From contig OU612074.1 in the NCBI GenBank assembly GCA_914767715.1, positions 21,064,062-21,128,061 on the forward strand: a stretch of DNA of 64,000 bases, in the 5' to 3' direction. This DNA is from Membranipora membranacea (taxonomy: Eukaryota; Bryozoa; Gymnolaemata; Cheilostomatida; Membraniporidae). Every line of letters starts with the position of its first letter. The first letter of the stretch is position 1. The position numbers and the translations under genes were made by a program. The notes beneath the pieces are model-generated. The model was given only the letters and a program-made list of their open reading frames with translations, ran no database searches and was not told the origin of the DNA. Of this stretch, positions 1-10,799 are shown piece after piece.

Positions 1-2374
1 CAAATCTGACTCATCCAGCCTTAAATATCCTTTATCTCATCACCACAAAAGGTCAGCGCTTGTTCGTAGTCTTATTGCTTTGACTCGATTGACATGAGCC
101 TGGTGGAACTGGAACAGCTAATAAAACTGATTGTTTCATTTCAGTAGCTATGATCCTGTTGGTAATTTGGACCATGTTAGAATTGAGCATATCAAACTGT
201 TCCTCTATATATCACCGACTGTCGGTCGCATTCTCTAGTAGCTGAGTAAGACTCACCTCCAACTTAGATGTTGATCCGGACCTTAACGCATGTTCAGAGG
301 CCATTATTCCGATCAGGGTTGGGGAAGTCATCAGCAGCAGGACAGTCCTGACAAGCCTTGGGCCTACGCCCTGGGCTATTTCATGCAACAGCTAGTATCC
401 TTATAGCTTTTTAAGAATTGGGGTACGATATTCTCTAATGGAAATAGTGTAGTACAGATAGCGTAAGGTGTGTTAGAGTATGTACCTGTGTACCGTATAG
501 TGAAAAGCACTTATAGTATTCAGGTTAGAGAGCAAAGTTTAACACATTCTAACACTTCAAATGCTAAAGATACAATCTATAAAACTTGGCAAAGCAGCAG
601 GGCCCCTGCCTGCTGCCATACCATAGTCTGTCTGCCACATTCAAGTTATCACTCATTTTCATTAAATAATGAATATGATTTTATTTATTTCTTCATTGTC
701 AGACCTGATGTCAACTTACCTGATGATATGCTGGATGACTCCAATGTAAACACAGCCAAAATTGGCCACAGACTCCATAAACAACACAATCCATATTCAC
801 TTTACCTATGCGGTTTTAGAAATGTCTGTATTCACTGTTGACTAATTTGAATAATGAAAAGAGATGACAACTCTCAATTTTTTACAAACATGCTGATGTT
901 TTCGTAAAGTGACCAGAAGGCGTTGAACGAGTAGAAATATATTACAGAATTGTTGACGCTGCTAAAAATGGTAAGAAGACATATTAGTATAGACACACCA
1001 TTAATGCAGCCTCATATTGACAAAAATGCTGCTTGTTTTAGTAAAACTGGATGAGAGGTACAATGTCTGAATGGGGAAATCCTACATCATGGTACACTCA
1101 ACCAACACAATATGCAGCTGACCTCTACCTAAAGCTACATTCATGCTGAAAAATCACATAGATGGTCGGTTGTTTTGTATTTTAGATAGTTTAATAAATG
1201 TAGGTAAATCATATTTACATATAGATGTATATTCTCTATGTGTGAATAAAGGACCATACCAGCAGCAAATGATATTTGCGAGGTTGGGTAATGTTGTGAT
1301 TTTTAAGTTGGACTGCGTGCTGGTTAGGTAGGCTGCTAGGTGGGCTGGCAGGAAAATATACTCAGAGTTATCTATTGATGGTTGAGTGTTTGGTCAAAAA
1401 ACCAGCATTAATCCAAATCAATTAGCTGGTTTGTAGCTTTTATGAGAATCTCAACATATTGTTCTAAAATTACTTAATTCCATACAACAATAAAGCAGCC
1501 TCAGTCTAAGTTGACAAAGTCTAGGTTCTTAGACTCTTGATTGGTTGGGAATTGTAGAACTGTGCTTTCTTACACATTGTTTCTAACCAATTGTGATTCT
1601 AGATTAGAATGTAACCCGGTGAATTGGTTATGTTTATATCTATTTCCTTATAAAAAATGTAGACGATGGATTATGTGCACATTGATGTCATAATATTTGC
1701 CAGCAACTTATGTTCTACCCAATGCACACATGATGTGATTACTGACACTTAAATGTCTTCCCCAAAGGGTAGCCCTCAGTTCTATTTCAGGCTCATTTTG
1801 TACCTTGTGAGAAGAAAATAATGTGTGACAACAAATTATGAGGTATGTTTCAATGCTGAATCTAATTTGTGTGCAGTTGTCATTGATTTCACACCCTAAA
1901 AAGGGTACATCATGATGGCACATACACAGTAAACTGTTTGTAATGTGATTACCGCTATAAATTCATATCGCTTAGTGCAAGAATGCAGATGTAGCAAACC
2001 AACAACAAGAGGAACAAAAATTAGACAAACAATTTTTTTATGAAATTATGTGCATTGTGTTTTTACTATTTCACTTAACCAGCATCATATCCCAATATTC
2101 ATAATACCAAAAAATGTGGGACGGATCAAATGATATCAGATATGCTGGTTGTTGGTAAGGTGTGTAGGTATGTGCTTCACTTGAGGGCTATGTAGGTGGG
2201 AAAGTATTATTTTTGGTGTGTTGGTAGGATCAGAGCTCTCTGCCAAATACTTAATTAACCACTTATTTCCTTGTGGTGGTAATGCTTAATTTGTCTTGAG
2301 TGATATTTATGACCACTCATCAACAATTGAAAATCTTGTAAAAAGAAATCTACCGACACTTGTTTTGGTTCAAT
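1..2374. other. Intergenic region, no confident gene
   Basis: No open frame here has recognisable protein features. The only hint is on the plus strand: a pyrimidine-rich tract ending in CAG near 703 is followed by an open frame to 841 that begins PDVNLPDDMLDD. It could be an orphan 3' exon, but no partner exon was found. The remaining sequence is AT-rich and has no obvious tandem or inverted repeats. Confidence 0.4.
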
Positions 2375-2380
2375 TTTATT
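2375..2380 (-). terminator. Poly(A) signal AATAAA
   Basis: A canonical AATAAA (TTTATT on the plus strand) lies 40 bases after the stop of the small secreted peptide gene, as expected for its 3' UTR. It supports the choice of second exon but is weak evidence alone in AT-rich DNA. Confidence 0.35.
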
Positions 2381-2419
2381 TTGCTGACATCTCAAGGAAT
2401 CATCCTCCATTTAACTTTC

Positions 2420-2886
2420 TCAACTTAAAGTCGCCATCACAATTCTAGCATACACTTCATAAAGTTTTATACTGATGCACATTTTTGGTTCAGCGGTGTG
2501 TAGACACTTATAACTTAAAAAATAGAAATGGAACAGTTTTCACTCCCCTGTAGAAAGGATAATCCAATGAATTGTGACTGTCCATCTGCGCTTGCTTGGA
2601 AAAGTTCTCCATGTATTATTTAGAATAGTGTCGTGATTTGGACCTTGTGTAAGACCATCAAATTCCTATAAATCCACAACTTATTGACTCTAAGTAGGAA
2701 CAAAGTTTACTCCGTATGAGTTCTAGTGTTTTTAAGTTAGAGTGACAGCGAACTAATTAATTGTGAGATATATTAGGAGTTATTTTGATTGTTAAATAAG
2801 CAATTTACTCACCCATCGCTCTCGAAGGCTCCAGCTGTACTTGATACAAGCATAAGTGCTGCTACTATTAATACAAATACCTTCAT
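2420..2886 (-). CDS. Small secreted peptide, two coding exons (inferred)
   Basis: Exon A (2886 down to 2813) starts at an ATG and encodes a textbook signal peptide: MKVFV, then a hydrophobic core rich in V, A, L and I, then STAGA before the acidic stretch FESDG. It ends in a strong GTGAGT donor in phase 2. Exon B (2513 to 2420) follows a pyrimidine-rich acceptor and keeps the frame, giving YKCLHTAEPKMC and a further 18 residues to a TGA. The predicted precursor is 55 residues with about 30 in the mature part, including two cysteines. A good acceptor (TTTTCAG) lies 11 bases before the ATG, so a 5' UTR intron is likely; a TATA-like motif is at 3164-3171 (minus). No family is recognised. The layout of signal exon plus short mature exon is common for secreted peptides in many invertebrates. 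The signal exon is convincing; exon B is less certain. Confidence 0.4.
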
Positions 2887-2889
2887 TTC

Positions 2890-3690
2890 TGCTGAATCTG
2901 AAAAGTACACCAATCTGTAGTCTTGGTTACACAAGTTGGATTTATGACTCTTAGTTCCATTACCATTTAAAATGTCATGTACTGTACATCTGCCCATAGA
3001 ATCTCAGTATTAGGAATTCTGCCCTCCTCTTTTTCCGTGTGACTTGATGAATCATTGTTTTTTGATTGACTGTAATGACTCATCTGCTCTTTTGATGTTT
3101 GGAGAGAGTAATCTGTTCAGCATGAGCAATTCAAGAATAAACTAACCTGCTGCAGAGCACAGGTTCTTATACCATGGGTTGATGTAACGTCAATCAACAC
3201 GCTTATATGGAGCATTACTGCCAGGTGAACTGTTGGCCCGTAGCACACCCACAAAATTCTTGAGGTTGTTTGTGGAGGAGAATCTAGCTTCTTCATAATT
3301 ATGCTGGTGAATATGTGATAGCTTAATATAACATCTCACATCTGTCATCATATGGAGGAATTAAATTCCATACCATTTGTTAACCTACGACTTTCGAACT
3401 TATACTTGATACCAAAGTCATCATGATTTGGTCTCATGATTTGGTTCGGATGCTGTAGGTTGAGCAAAACATTGAAATAACCCTGAAATTTAGTTTAATC
3501 TTAAAGAAAGACCATGACATATTAGCTGTTAAATCTTTGCTAAAGTGGATGTATTTTGTATGACTGTACAATTATATGTAGCGCCAATAAGAAAAAAAAT
3601 GTACCATAGCAGGATCTTTGCATTTGATGTTGTATCTATCACTTTTCTCAAATGGCTAAAGATATCATATGAATACAGTTTACACTGGGT
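2890..3690. other. Non-coding spacer and possible upstream region
   Basis: This stretch lies upstream of the minus-strand secreted peptide gene. It contains a TATA-like TATAAGAA (3164-3171, minus strand) about 280 bases before the ATG, compatible with a 5' UTR intron. No protein-coding frame was recognised. Confidence 0.3.
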
Positions 3691-3729
3691 CAATCTTACT
3701 TGTAGTCACTGCTAGTGATTGACTGAAGC
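3691..3729 (+). pseudogene. Left half of disrupted exon copy 1
   Basis: This segment aligns with 9285-9320, the intact exon copy 2. It shares the run GCTAGTGA and then breaks at GAAGC, exactly where the fold-back element begins. Relative to the intact copy the start ATG reads TTG and the frame has TAG and TGA, so this copy is not translatable. The other half resumes at 8913. Confidence 0.6.
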
Positions 3730-5741
3730 ACTGCGTTTCATACCCAAGAATTGTCTGACAATTCTGTACAATTCTAGAATTGTCATAAACTGACCTATAT
3801 ATCATTACCCAACCAGCAACCATTATTGTGTAATTAACCCTGCCTGCTAAATAAATTACTTTCATTATTGATATTGTATAGCCATAGTATAAGCCTTTAC
3901 AGTTCTAGTCAATATCATACAATTGGATATGCTGTAATGAATAGATATTGCTGTGCAAGGTAGCATCAAAATCTATATTGCGGGAGACCCAGGTTCAAAT
4001 CCCCACCGGGGCAAATCTTTTCTTTTCGTATCATCATGATGGAAAATGAAAGCATTCCATTCGAATTGTTGGCTCACAATTTTTGTAAGCACGGAAAACT
4101 CTTAGTAATGAGTATGATGACGCGACAAAATACTTATGTTCAACTCTTCTGTGTTGTACCATACCCTACGTTATATTTTGTGCAATCTGTTAATATTGGG
4201 AGCAACTGCATAAATAGAATACATCAGCTAAACTATGCTAGCAGAATTATCAGAAAACTTTGCTACTAATAAAAATGTACAACATCGCTCCCCAGATGAG
4301 CGAGGAATTACTTTGTATCAACTGTCCTACATGCCTAACTGGAGAGAAGTGATATGTGAATGAGGCCATATTATCCATAGAACCACTGACTACTGAAAAT
4401 ATGCTGACTGATGCTAAAAAAACTCTAACTTGGTGTCACAGCAAGTAGTATGAGTACTGATTATTGGCATAGTCTAAACTACGCCCCTTGTGATTATTGA
4501 GAGTGAATGGCTTTCAGCTATTTCTATTTGTTGGCCAAAGATGCTCTGAGCATGGAGTTAGCTCTGAATGTTATGGTATGTGGGCTGAGGGAGGCAAAGG
4601 TAAATCAACTATCGTAAGCCTGGTATATATTCATTACCTGTCTACAAAGGAGCTCTTGATGTTATACTATATCATTCTCAGCCATCTCAGTTATACGGTG
4701 TACAGGAAGCAATTCTGGCATAGTTCTCTCTCACTCTTGGATGGTAGTCCTCTAGTAGGTGTTGGCACTAGTACAGATAGTATTAAAATGTTAGACTAGT
4801 GGCAACACCGTTTAATGTAATAAATTTTAATCTGTCAGCTTGAGTGCCACAAGCAGGGAGATTGGCCAATAACAGGCATAATTACATAACTACCTTGATA
4901 TCCTTGTTGTCAAAATTTTTAATTGTCCAATTAAGTATAATTGACACTGTTTGTTAATCCTTCACACACATTCCATTGCACTTGTGACAAGTCATCATGA
5001 CACACTTGTGGAATCAGAGAGACAGGAGTCATTGTAAGCTGACCTAACTTCCTGTCTTTTGCCGCTGATAATGAGTGCTGTGAATTTTTAATTTCGCGAA
5101 TATTCATTTTTATAATGATGGTTGTTTGGGTGTAAGTGCAATCATGATCATTATTTGACGGAAGAGTGAGGGGGCGGGAAGTTGTAACATTTTTTGCAAA
5201 ATACTAGAAAATTGTCCAAATTCCATTTGTATATTTTTATCAAATTATTTCAACAAACTCTGCTTCAAAGCTCATCATTGTACAGAGTTATTATGCCAAG
5301 AATGAGATTGCCTCGCAAAAAACCTTAAATTCTCTGGCGCCCTTATTCTCCAGTATTTGCAAAAAAGTTTCATTGATATTCCGCGCTTCTTGGTCAACTT
5401 CAAGAGTTGAGCCGGCATTATATGATAATCTGTGTGTTTATCCACAGGGTTGTCCATTTTTAAATCTTCTGGTACCTCATAAGTTCTGTGAAGGTCGCCT
5501 ATGAATGCCAGTGTAAACAAAATTAACATTCTTACTGGCTTATCTTGATTATGACTTCATGGGTAAATAACTTGGATACCAACAATACATCCAATTATGC
5601 TTGGCTAAGATGTTGATGTTAATTGAAAGGTAAACAATTGGCAGATGACACTGTGAGAATCTTGTTCAAATTCAATAATAAGCTAATCTCATTGAAAATG
5701 ATCAGACAGATCAAACTGTACACTTTAGCCATTAATTGCAT
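3730..5741 (+). repeat. Left arm of fold-back element
   Basis: This arm pairs with 7183-8912 in reverse complement. Close to the tip are short nested palindromes built from AATTGTC and GACAATT. At 4497-4799 the arm carries a 100-codon open frame (MRVNGFQLFLF...), repeated in the right arm at 8118-8420 with only about four residue changes. Since the arms themselves are near-identical, that conservation need not mean selection. The segment about 4005-4253 is unique to this arm. Confidence 0.85.
3960..4015 (+). repeat. tRNA-like (SINE-type) B-box sequence
   Basis: Within the left arm the sequence reads like the 3' half of a tRNA: a B-box GGTTCAAATCC at about 3992 followed by an acceptor-like ACCGGGGCA. 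There is no matching 5' acceptor strand, so this is not an intact tRNA. It is more likely a tRNA-derived SINE remnant. The right arm has only the start of this motif (AGGTTC) and then diverges. Confidence 0.35.
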
Positions 5742-6852
5742 GCATCAAAGAGTTTGGTATGTTAAAGGTTCTATCAACCAAAAATTCCAATCATTTCAAC
5801 AAATTCTGGACTCAAATACTAATGTGAAACTAATACAAAATGCATGCCTTGATTTTTCCAAAGCCTTCGATAGGATGCAGCACCCCATACTGATATATAA
5901 AATGAATCATCTTGGTTTTAACGCTAATGTCATTGCCTTAGTAGAAAGTTTTTTGGAGTCAAGACAACAATGTGTAAAATACTGTGATAATTTTTCTGAC
6001 TACAAACCAATTCAAGTAGGTGCCCCTCAAGGAACCAAACTGGGCCCCATCCTTTGGCTAATTTATGTTGATGACTTAAAATCTTTTGATTATGATACAA
6101 AATGTATCAAATATGCTGATGATACAACCTTTTATAAGCCTATCATTGATCCATCCACTGAGAACATATCTGATGCAATACTGTTAGCAAACACCTGGTC
6201 TGAGCAAAACAACATGATTTTGAATTCTAGCAAAACTGTGATACTGAATGTAGCTTTTACAAACAAACTTGCTATGCACCTTGGTATATCCTATGGAGAT
6301 GATAACCTCTTTATCTCTCCCTCTGAGCATACCAAGTTTTTAGGCGTATTCATAGACAACACACTAACTTTCAGCAATCATGTTGACTATATTATATCTA
6401 AATGCTCTCAACGATTATACTTGATGAGACTGCTAAAACGCATGGGTATGAATAGTGATGGCCTCAGAACCTTCTATATAGCTAACATTAAGTCTATAAT
6501 CTCCTACGCCTGCCCTGCATGGTATAATCTATTATCAAACACCGATAAAACACGACTCGAGAGGATCCAGCGCTCTGCTACTCGGATTGTGCTGCCATTC
6601 TCTGACAACTACGAGCAGAGGCTGAACCATCTAGCACTGCCACCCATCACAACATTCCTGCACACCACTTGCAGTGAACATTTCACTAGAATAGCTGACA
6701 ACGATAATCACCCCTTGAACTCTCGTATTAAAATAAACACAAACAGAACATCTGCTCGTAGAGCAAAAATAGATAAATATAGGCCATCCAAGTGTAGAAC
6801 AACCAAAAGACAAAATACCTTTTTTGAATTGTATATGCAATTTTTTAACTAA
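5623..6852 (+). CDS. Non-LTR (CR1/jockey-like) reverse transcriptase fragment
   Basis: This 409-codon open frame holds the reverse transcriptase core of a LINE. Visible motifs in order are DFSKAFDRM (motif A, catalytic Asp), QVGAPQGTKLGP (motif B), KYADDT (motif C, catalytic Asp pair, near 6112-6123) and KFLGVFIDNTLTF (thumb side). The usual C-terminal stretch with SYACPAWY and ERIQRSATRIV follows. The first 40-45 residues come from the fold-back arm, not the LINE, so the listed ATG is not a true LINE start. The endonuclease and the N-terminal part of RT are missing: a 5'-truncated copy, as is usual for LINE insertions. The 3' end continues to about 6966, ending in AATAAACAAACTTC repeats. It sits in the loop between the two fold-back arms. 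Confidence 0.85.
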   Translation: MKGKQLADDTVRILFKFNNKLISLKMIRQIKLYTLAINCMHQRVWYVKGSINQKFQSFQQILDSNTNVKLIQNACLDFSKAFDRMQHPILIYKMNHLGFNANVIALVESFLESRQQCVKYCDNFSDYKPIQVGAPQGTKLGPILWLIYVDDLKSFDYDTKCIKYADDTTFYKPIIDPSTENISDAILLANTWSEQNNMILNSSKTVILNVAFTNKLAMHLGISYGDDNLFISPSEHTKFLGVFIDNTLTFSNHVDYIISKCSQRLYLMRLLKRMGMNSDGLRTFYIANIKSIISYACPAWYNLLSNTDKTRLERIQRSATRIVLPFSDNYEQRLNHLALPPITTFLHTTCSEHFTRIADNDNHPLNSRIKINTNRTSARRAKIDKYRPSKCRTTKRQNTFFELYMQFFN

Positions 6853-6966
6853 TGCAGCTCAGACTTTTATTTTTATTTTTCCATGTATGTGCTGTACATT
6901 CGATGCTATCAACCTATCACAGGATGGATATTAGAATTTAGGCAATAAACAAACTTCAAACTTCAA
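6853..6966 (+). mobile_element. LINE 3' UTR and tail
   Basis: After the TAA of the RT frame there are about 110 bases ending in AATAAA and two copies of AAACTTC. A short tandem-repeat tail is typical of CR1/L2/jockey-type LINEs. Arm-related sequence resumes around 7183; 6967-7182 is element interior with no gene. Confidence 0.6.
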
Positions 6967-7182
6967 TTCAGATTAGGGGCTTGCAGGGCCATTACAGCTG
7001 TTAAATTTTAAAGCGATAAATTATTGCCTGGACAGCCTTTTGGCAGATAATCTTTCAAAGCTCTCAGATTATTATTATCGGCTGCATTGATAAATTTAGA
7101 ATTTACAGTGACCATTGTGTCATTGAATGATAGGCCTGTTAGATTTACTCTTGCATCTCTCTACCCATATACCATAAAATTC

Positions 7183-8912
7183 AATTAATGGCTACAATGC
7201 TCTGTTTAATCTGCCTGATCATTTTCAATGAGATTAGCTTATTGAATTTGAACAAGATTCTCACAGTGTCATTTGCCAATTGTTTACCTTTCAATTGACA
7301 TCAACATCTTAGCCAAGCATAATTGGATGTATTGTTGGTATCCAAGTTATTTACCCATGAAGTCATAATCAAGATAAGCCAGTCAGAATGTTCATTTTGT
7401 TTACACGGGCATTCATAGGCAACCTTCACAGAACTTATAAGGTACCAGTAGATTTAAAAATGGACAACCCTGTGGGTAAAGACGCAGATTATCATATAAT
7501 GCTGGCTCAACTCTTGAAGTTGACCAAGAAGCGCGGAAAATCAATGAAACCTTTTTGCAAATACTAGAGAATAAGGGCGCCTGAGAATTTAAGGTTTTTT
7601 TGCGAGGCAATCTCATTCTTGACATAATAACTATGTACAATGATGAGCTTTGAAGCAGAGTTTGTTGAAATAAGTTGATGAAAATATACAAATGGAATTT
7701 TGACAATTATCTAGTATTTTGCATAAAATGTTACAACATCCCGCCCCTCACTCTTCTGACAAAGAATGATCATGATTGCAATTACACCCAAACAACCATC
7801 ATTATAAAAATGAATATTCGCAAATTTTAAAACTCACTGCATTCATTATCAGCAGCAAAAGACAGGAAGTTAGGTCAGCTTACAATGACTCCTGTCTCTC
7901 TGATTCCACAAGTGTGTCATGATGACTTGTTACAAGTGCAATGGAATGTGTATGAAGGATTAACAAACAGTGTTAATTACACTTAATTGTACAATTAAAA
8001 ATTTTGACAACAAGGATATCAAGGTAATTATGTAATTATGCCTGTTATTGGCTATCCTCCCTGCTTGTGGCACTCAAGCTGACAGATTAAAATTTATTAC
8101 TTTAAACGGTGTTGCCACTAGTCTAACATTTTAATACTATCTGTACTAGTGCCAACACCTACTAGGGAACTACCATCCAAGAGTGAGAGAGAAATATGCC
8201 AAAATTGCTTCCTGTACACCGTATAACTGAGATGGCTGAGAATGATATAGTATAACATCAAGAGCTCCTTTGTAGACAGGTAATGAATATATACCAGGCT
8301 TACAATAGTTGATTTACCTTTGCCTCCCTCAGTCCACATACCATAACATTCAGAGCTAACTCCATGCTCAGAGCATCTTTGGCCAAGAAATAGAAATAGC
8401 TGAAAGCCATTCACTCTCAATAATCACTCATACTAAATACTCATACTACTTGCTGTGACACCAAGTTAGAGTTTTTTTAGCATCAGTCAGCATATTTTCA
8501 GTAGTCAGTGGTTCTGTGGATAATATGGCCTCATTCACATATCACTTCTCTCCACTTAGGCATATAGGACAGTTGATACAATGTAATTCCTCGCTCATCT
8601 GGGGAGCGATGTTGTACATTTTTATTAGTAGCAAAGTTCTGATCGGAACCTGGGCCTCCCGCAATATAGATTTTGATGCTACCTTGCACAGCAATATCTA
8701 TTCATTACAGCATATCCAATTGTATGATATTGACTAGAACTGTAAAGGCTTATACTATGGCTATACAATATCAATAATGAAAGTAATTTATTTAGCAGGC
8801 AGGGTTAATTACACAATAATGGTTGCTGGTTGGGTAATGATATATAGGTCAGTTTCTGACAATTCTAGAATTGTACAGAATTGTCAGACAATTCTTGGGT
8901 ATGAAACGCAGT
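7183..8912 (-). repeat. Right arm of fold-back element
   Basis: This is the reverse complement of 3730-5741, about 95% or better by eye, with one gap of about 240 bp near 8645. It carries the mirror copy of the 100-codon frame at 8118-8420 (minus). Confidence 0.85.
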
Positions 8913-8966
8913 GAAGCTTTGTCATGACACTGAAAGGCAGCGATTCGAAGGCGAACAGGTAACTAT
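8913..8966 (+). pseudogene. Right half of disrupted exon copy 1
   Basis: Starting from the target-site duplicate GAAGC, the sequence continues the exon interrupted at 3729. It reads SFVMTLKGSDSKAN in the frame of copy 2 and ends at an AACAG/GTAACT donor like that of copy 2. It differs from copy 2 by a handful of substitutions, two of them silent. The left half carries stops, so this copy is dead. Confidence 0.6.
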
Positions 8967-9293
8967 TTTCTAAACGAGCCAAAGTGCTCACCATACCACG
9001 ACTGCCTTCATCTTGCCACACTACTTTTGTTTATCATTGCAAACATATTTAGAATACTGGTTCCTACAGCTATTGCAAAATACAAAATTGTTGTCCTCTC
9101 TGTGTATTAGGATATAGTTTATCTTTATTTCAGTTGGGAATAACAACCATTCTAGGGTACCTCTCAAATAGTAAAACCTCACCCCACGGTTTGTCAACAC
9201 TATTCCACCAGTAATTGTAGGTGTTTTTTGTATCTATATTCTCGAATTCTATGTATTATATTCTATTTGCTCCAATAACTGGTTCAATCATTC

Positions 9294-9364
9294 ATGTCGT
9301 TACCGCTAGTGACTGACAAAAGCTTTGTCAAGACACTGAAAGGTGGAGATCCGAAGGCAAACAG
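9294..9364 (+). CDS. Possible first coding exon (exon copy 2), unknown protein
   Basis: From the ATG at 9294 the frame reads MSLPLVTDKSFVKTLKGG and continues for a few residues to AAC AG, followed by a GTAACT donor (phase 2). Support is indirect but useful: a paralogous copy of the same exon and splice donor lies 330 bp upstream (split by the fold-back element), and two of the changes between the copies are silent. The protein is not recognised. No downstream exon could be placed on the plus strand, so this may be an orphan exon. Confidence 0.35.
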
Positions 9365-9374
9365 GTAACTTTTT

Positions 9375-10796
9375 TCTAATATTTTCAAACCGACAATTCA
9401 TATGTCAGCGGCAAATTATGAGAACACATGAATATACTTCTATAAATGCATCGTAATGGAAATAATGGCTGCTGAAAAGTGACATAACATGAATGATGCA
9501 CACTCTTGCTGTCAACAACATTGAAATTATCGGGGAGTTTTATTAGCTCTGTACTTCTGATTAATCATAATGATATATTTGTTTGTTACTCAATTTTTGG
9601 TTCATATTATAGAAAAAGTGGTGGGCACTCAGGCTTTTAGGATATGTGAAATCTGCTGGTACTTCTAACAAAGTATCATACCTGTGCGAAATACCCATGT
9701 CACATATTATATCGATTGATGAAAACTTTGAAAGTATTTAGTAAGCAACCAATTAACCTAATCAAAATCAGTTCATAATTAGTTGTTGTTGACTCGATTT
9801 ATTTGGGCAAACACAATAACCTGTTGAAGTTGTATGAACATAGGTCAAGTTGTCTTTTTCTTATGCAATGCGTTGATGGTGAGCAATATATTGAATAAAT
9901 TGCCATAACAAGCAAGCACAGCAAGTGATATCTCATCTGGAAAGCTTCTTTTCGACTAACAAATCTCCATATACAGTTTCGTTGCTATTTGACTAATGAT
10001 AAATGTTTGATACTGAAATCCTGGCCTCTTGCTTTCAACCATCAGTCAGAATTATAATGGTTATCATGGAAGAAAGCTGTGAATGTGTTGCCTCTAAACC
10101 TATTTGGAAAGCAAGCTGCTACAAATGAAGCAGTGCTCTATTTTGTGACCACAGATTAACCACGTTGTTCTGGTATTGACATCTAATGATTGTCATTGTG
10201 TATGATAATGTAAGCAAACACGATCAGCAGACTCATACTCATACTCATACAATTATTAATTCTCACAAAGCCATTTAGACTTTATGATAAATCCAGTCAA
10301 CTGCAACGAAAAATGTCAATTAAAATTACATTCTCTACAACAAAACAAAATCTTAATTATAACTTTTACGAATAATTTTTATAATTTAAATAGATTTTTT
10401 TGAGGGGAACCTACATCATCTTTAAATCAGCTGAAAGGAGAAATGGATTTAAAAAAAGGGACAGGCAAACCGGAAAATATATCACATCAAATTTTTAAAC
10501 ACTGGTAATAGATGATTGGGAATTTTAATTGAAAGGCCCCATCTAGCTTATCGGATGACTGTGAAAATGAGAAAGCAGACTTTAAGCAATAAGTAAAGCA
10601 CAAATTTTTACTAATCCAAGAAACACTGAATGTGGCTTTTCTTGTTCATGAGTTTGTATCTTTGATCCTTGGGTGAGGTTTGCATGAGCAATAAGTGTGC
10701 CATGATCCAATAATACATAGATTATTTGTGTGACTGGTGTGCTGTGCAGACACACTGACATCGCAACTACACTATTATATTGTGTATTCCTGATCG
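9375..10796. other. Non-coding region
   Basis: No gene was recognised. The sequence is AT-rich with a short CTCATA repeat near 10227-10250 and several A-rich tracts. It might be intron if the exon at 9294-9364 is real. Confidence 0.4.
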
Positions 10797-10799
10797 TAA

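Larger units (their letters stand above)
3730..8912. mobile_element. Large fold-back (inverted-repeat) transposable element
   Basis: The element is 5183 bp. Its termini are perfect inverted repeats beginning ACTGCGTTTCATACCC and ending with the complement, flanked by the 5-bp direct repeat GAAGC (3725-3729 and 8913-8917). The two arms (about 2.0 kb and 1.7 kb) are near-identical over most of their length. The length gap is largely explained by about 240 bp at roughly 4005-4253 that the right arm lacks. A 5'-truncated LINE lies between the arms. The insertion borders are supported independently: the flanking sequence rejoined across the element matches the uninterrupted paralogous exon at 9285-9374. 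No transposase is visible, so it is non-autonomous. The superfamily is unknown; a 5-bp duplication with ACTG ends does not settle it. Confidence 0.85.

Noticed and set aside
1708-1923. Minus-strand 71-codon frame with four to five cysteines, considered as the mature exon of the secreted peptide gene
   Set aside because: Joining it to the signal exon at 2813 in the correct phase hits a stop at once. The exon at 2513-2420 fits in phase and is followed by AATAAA.
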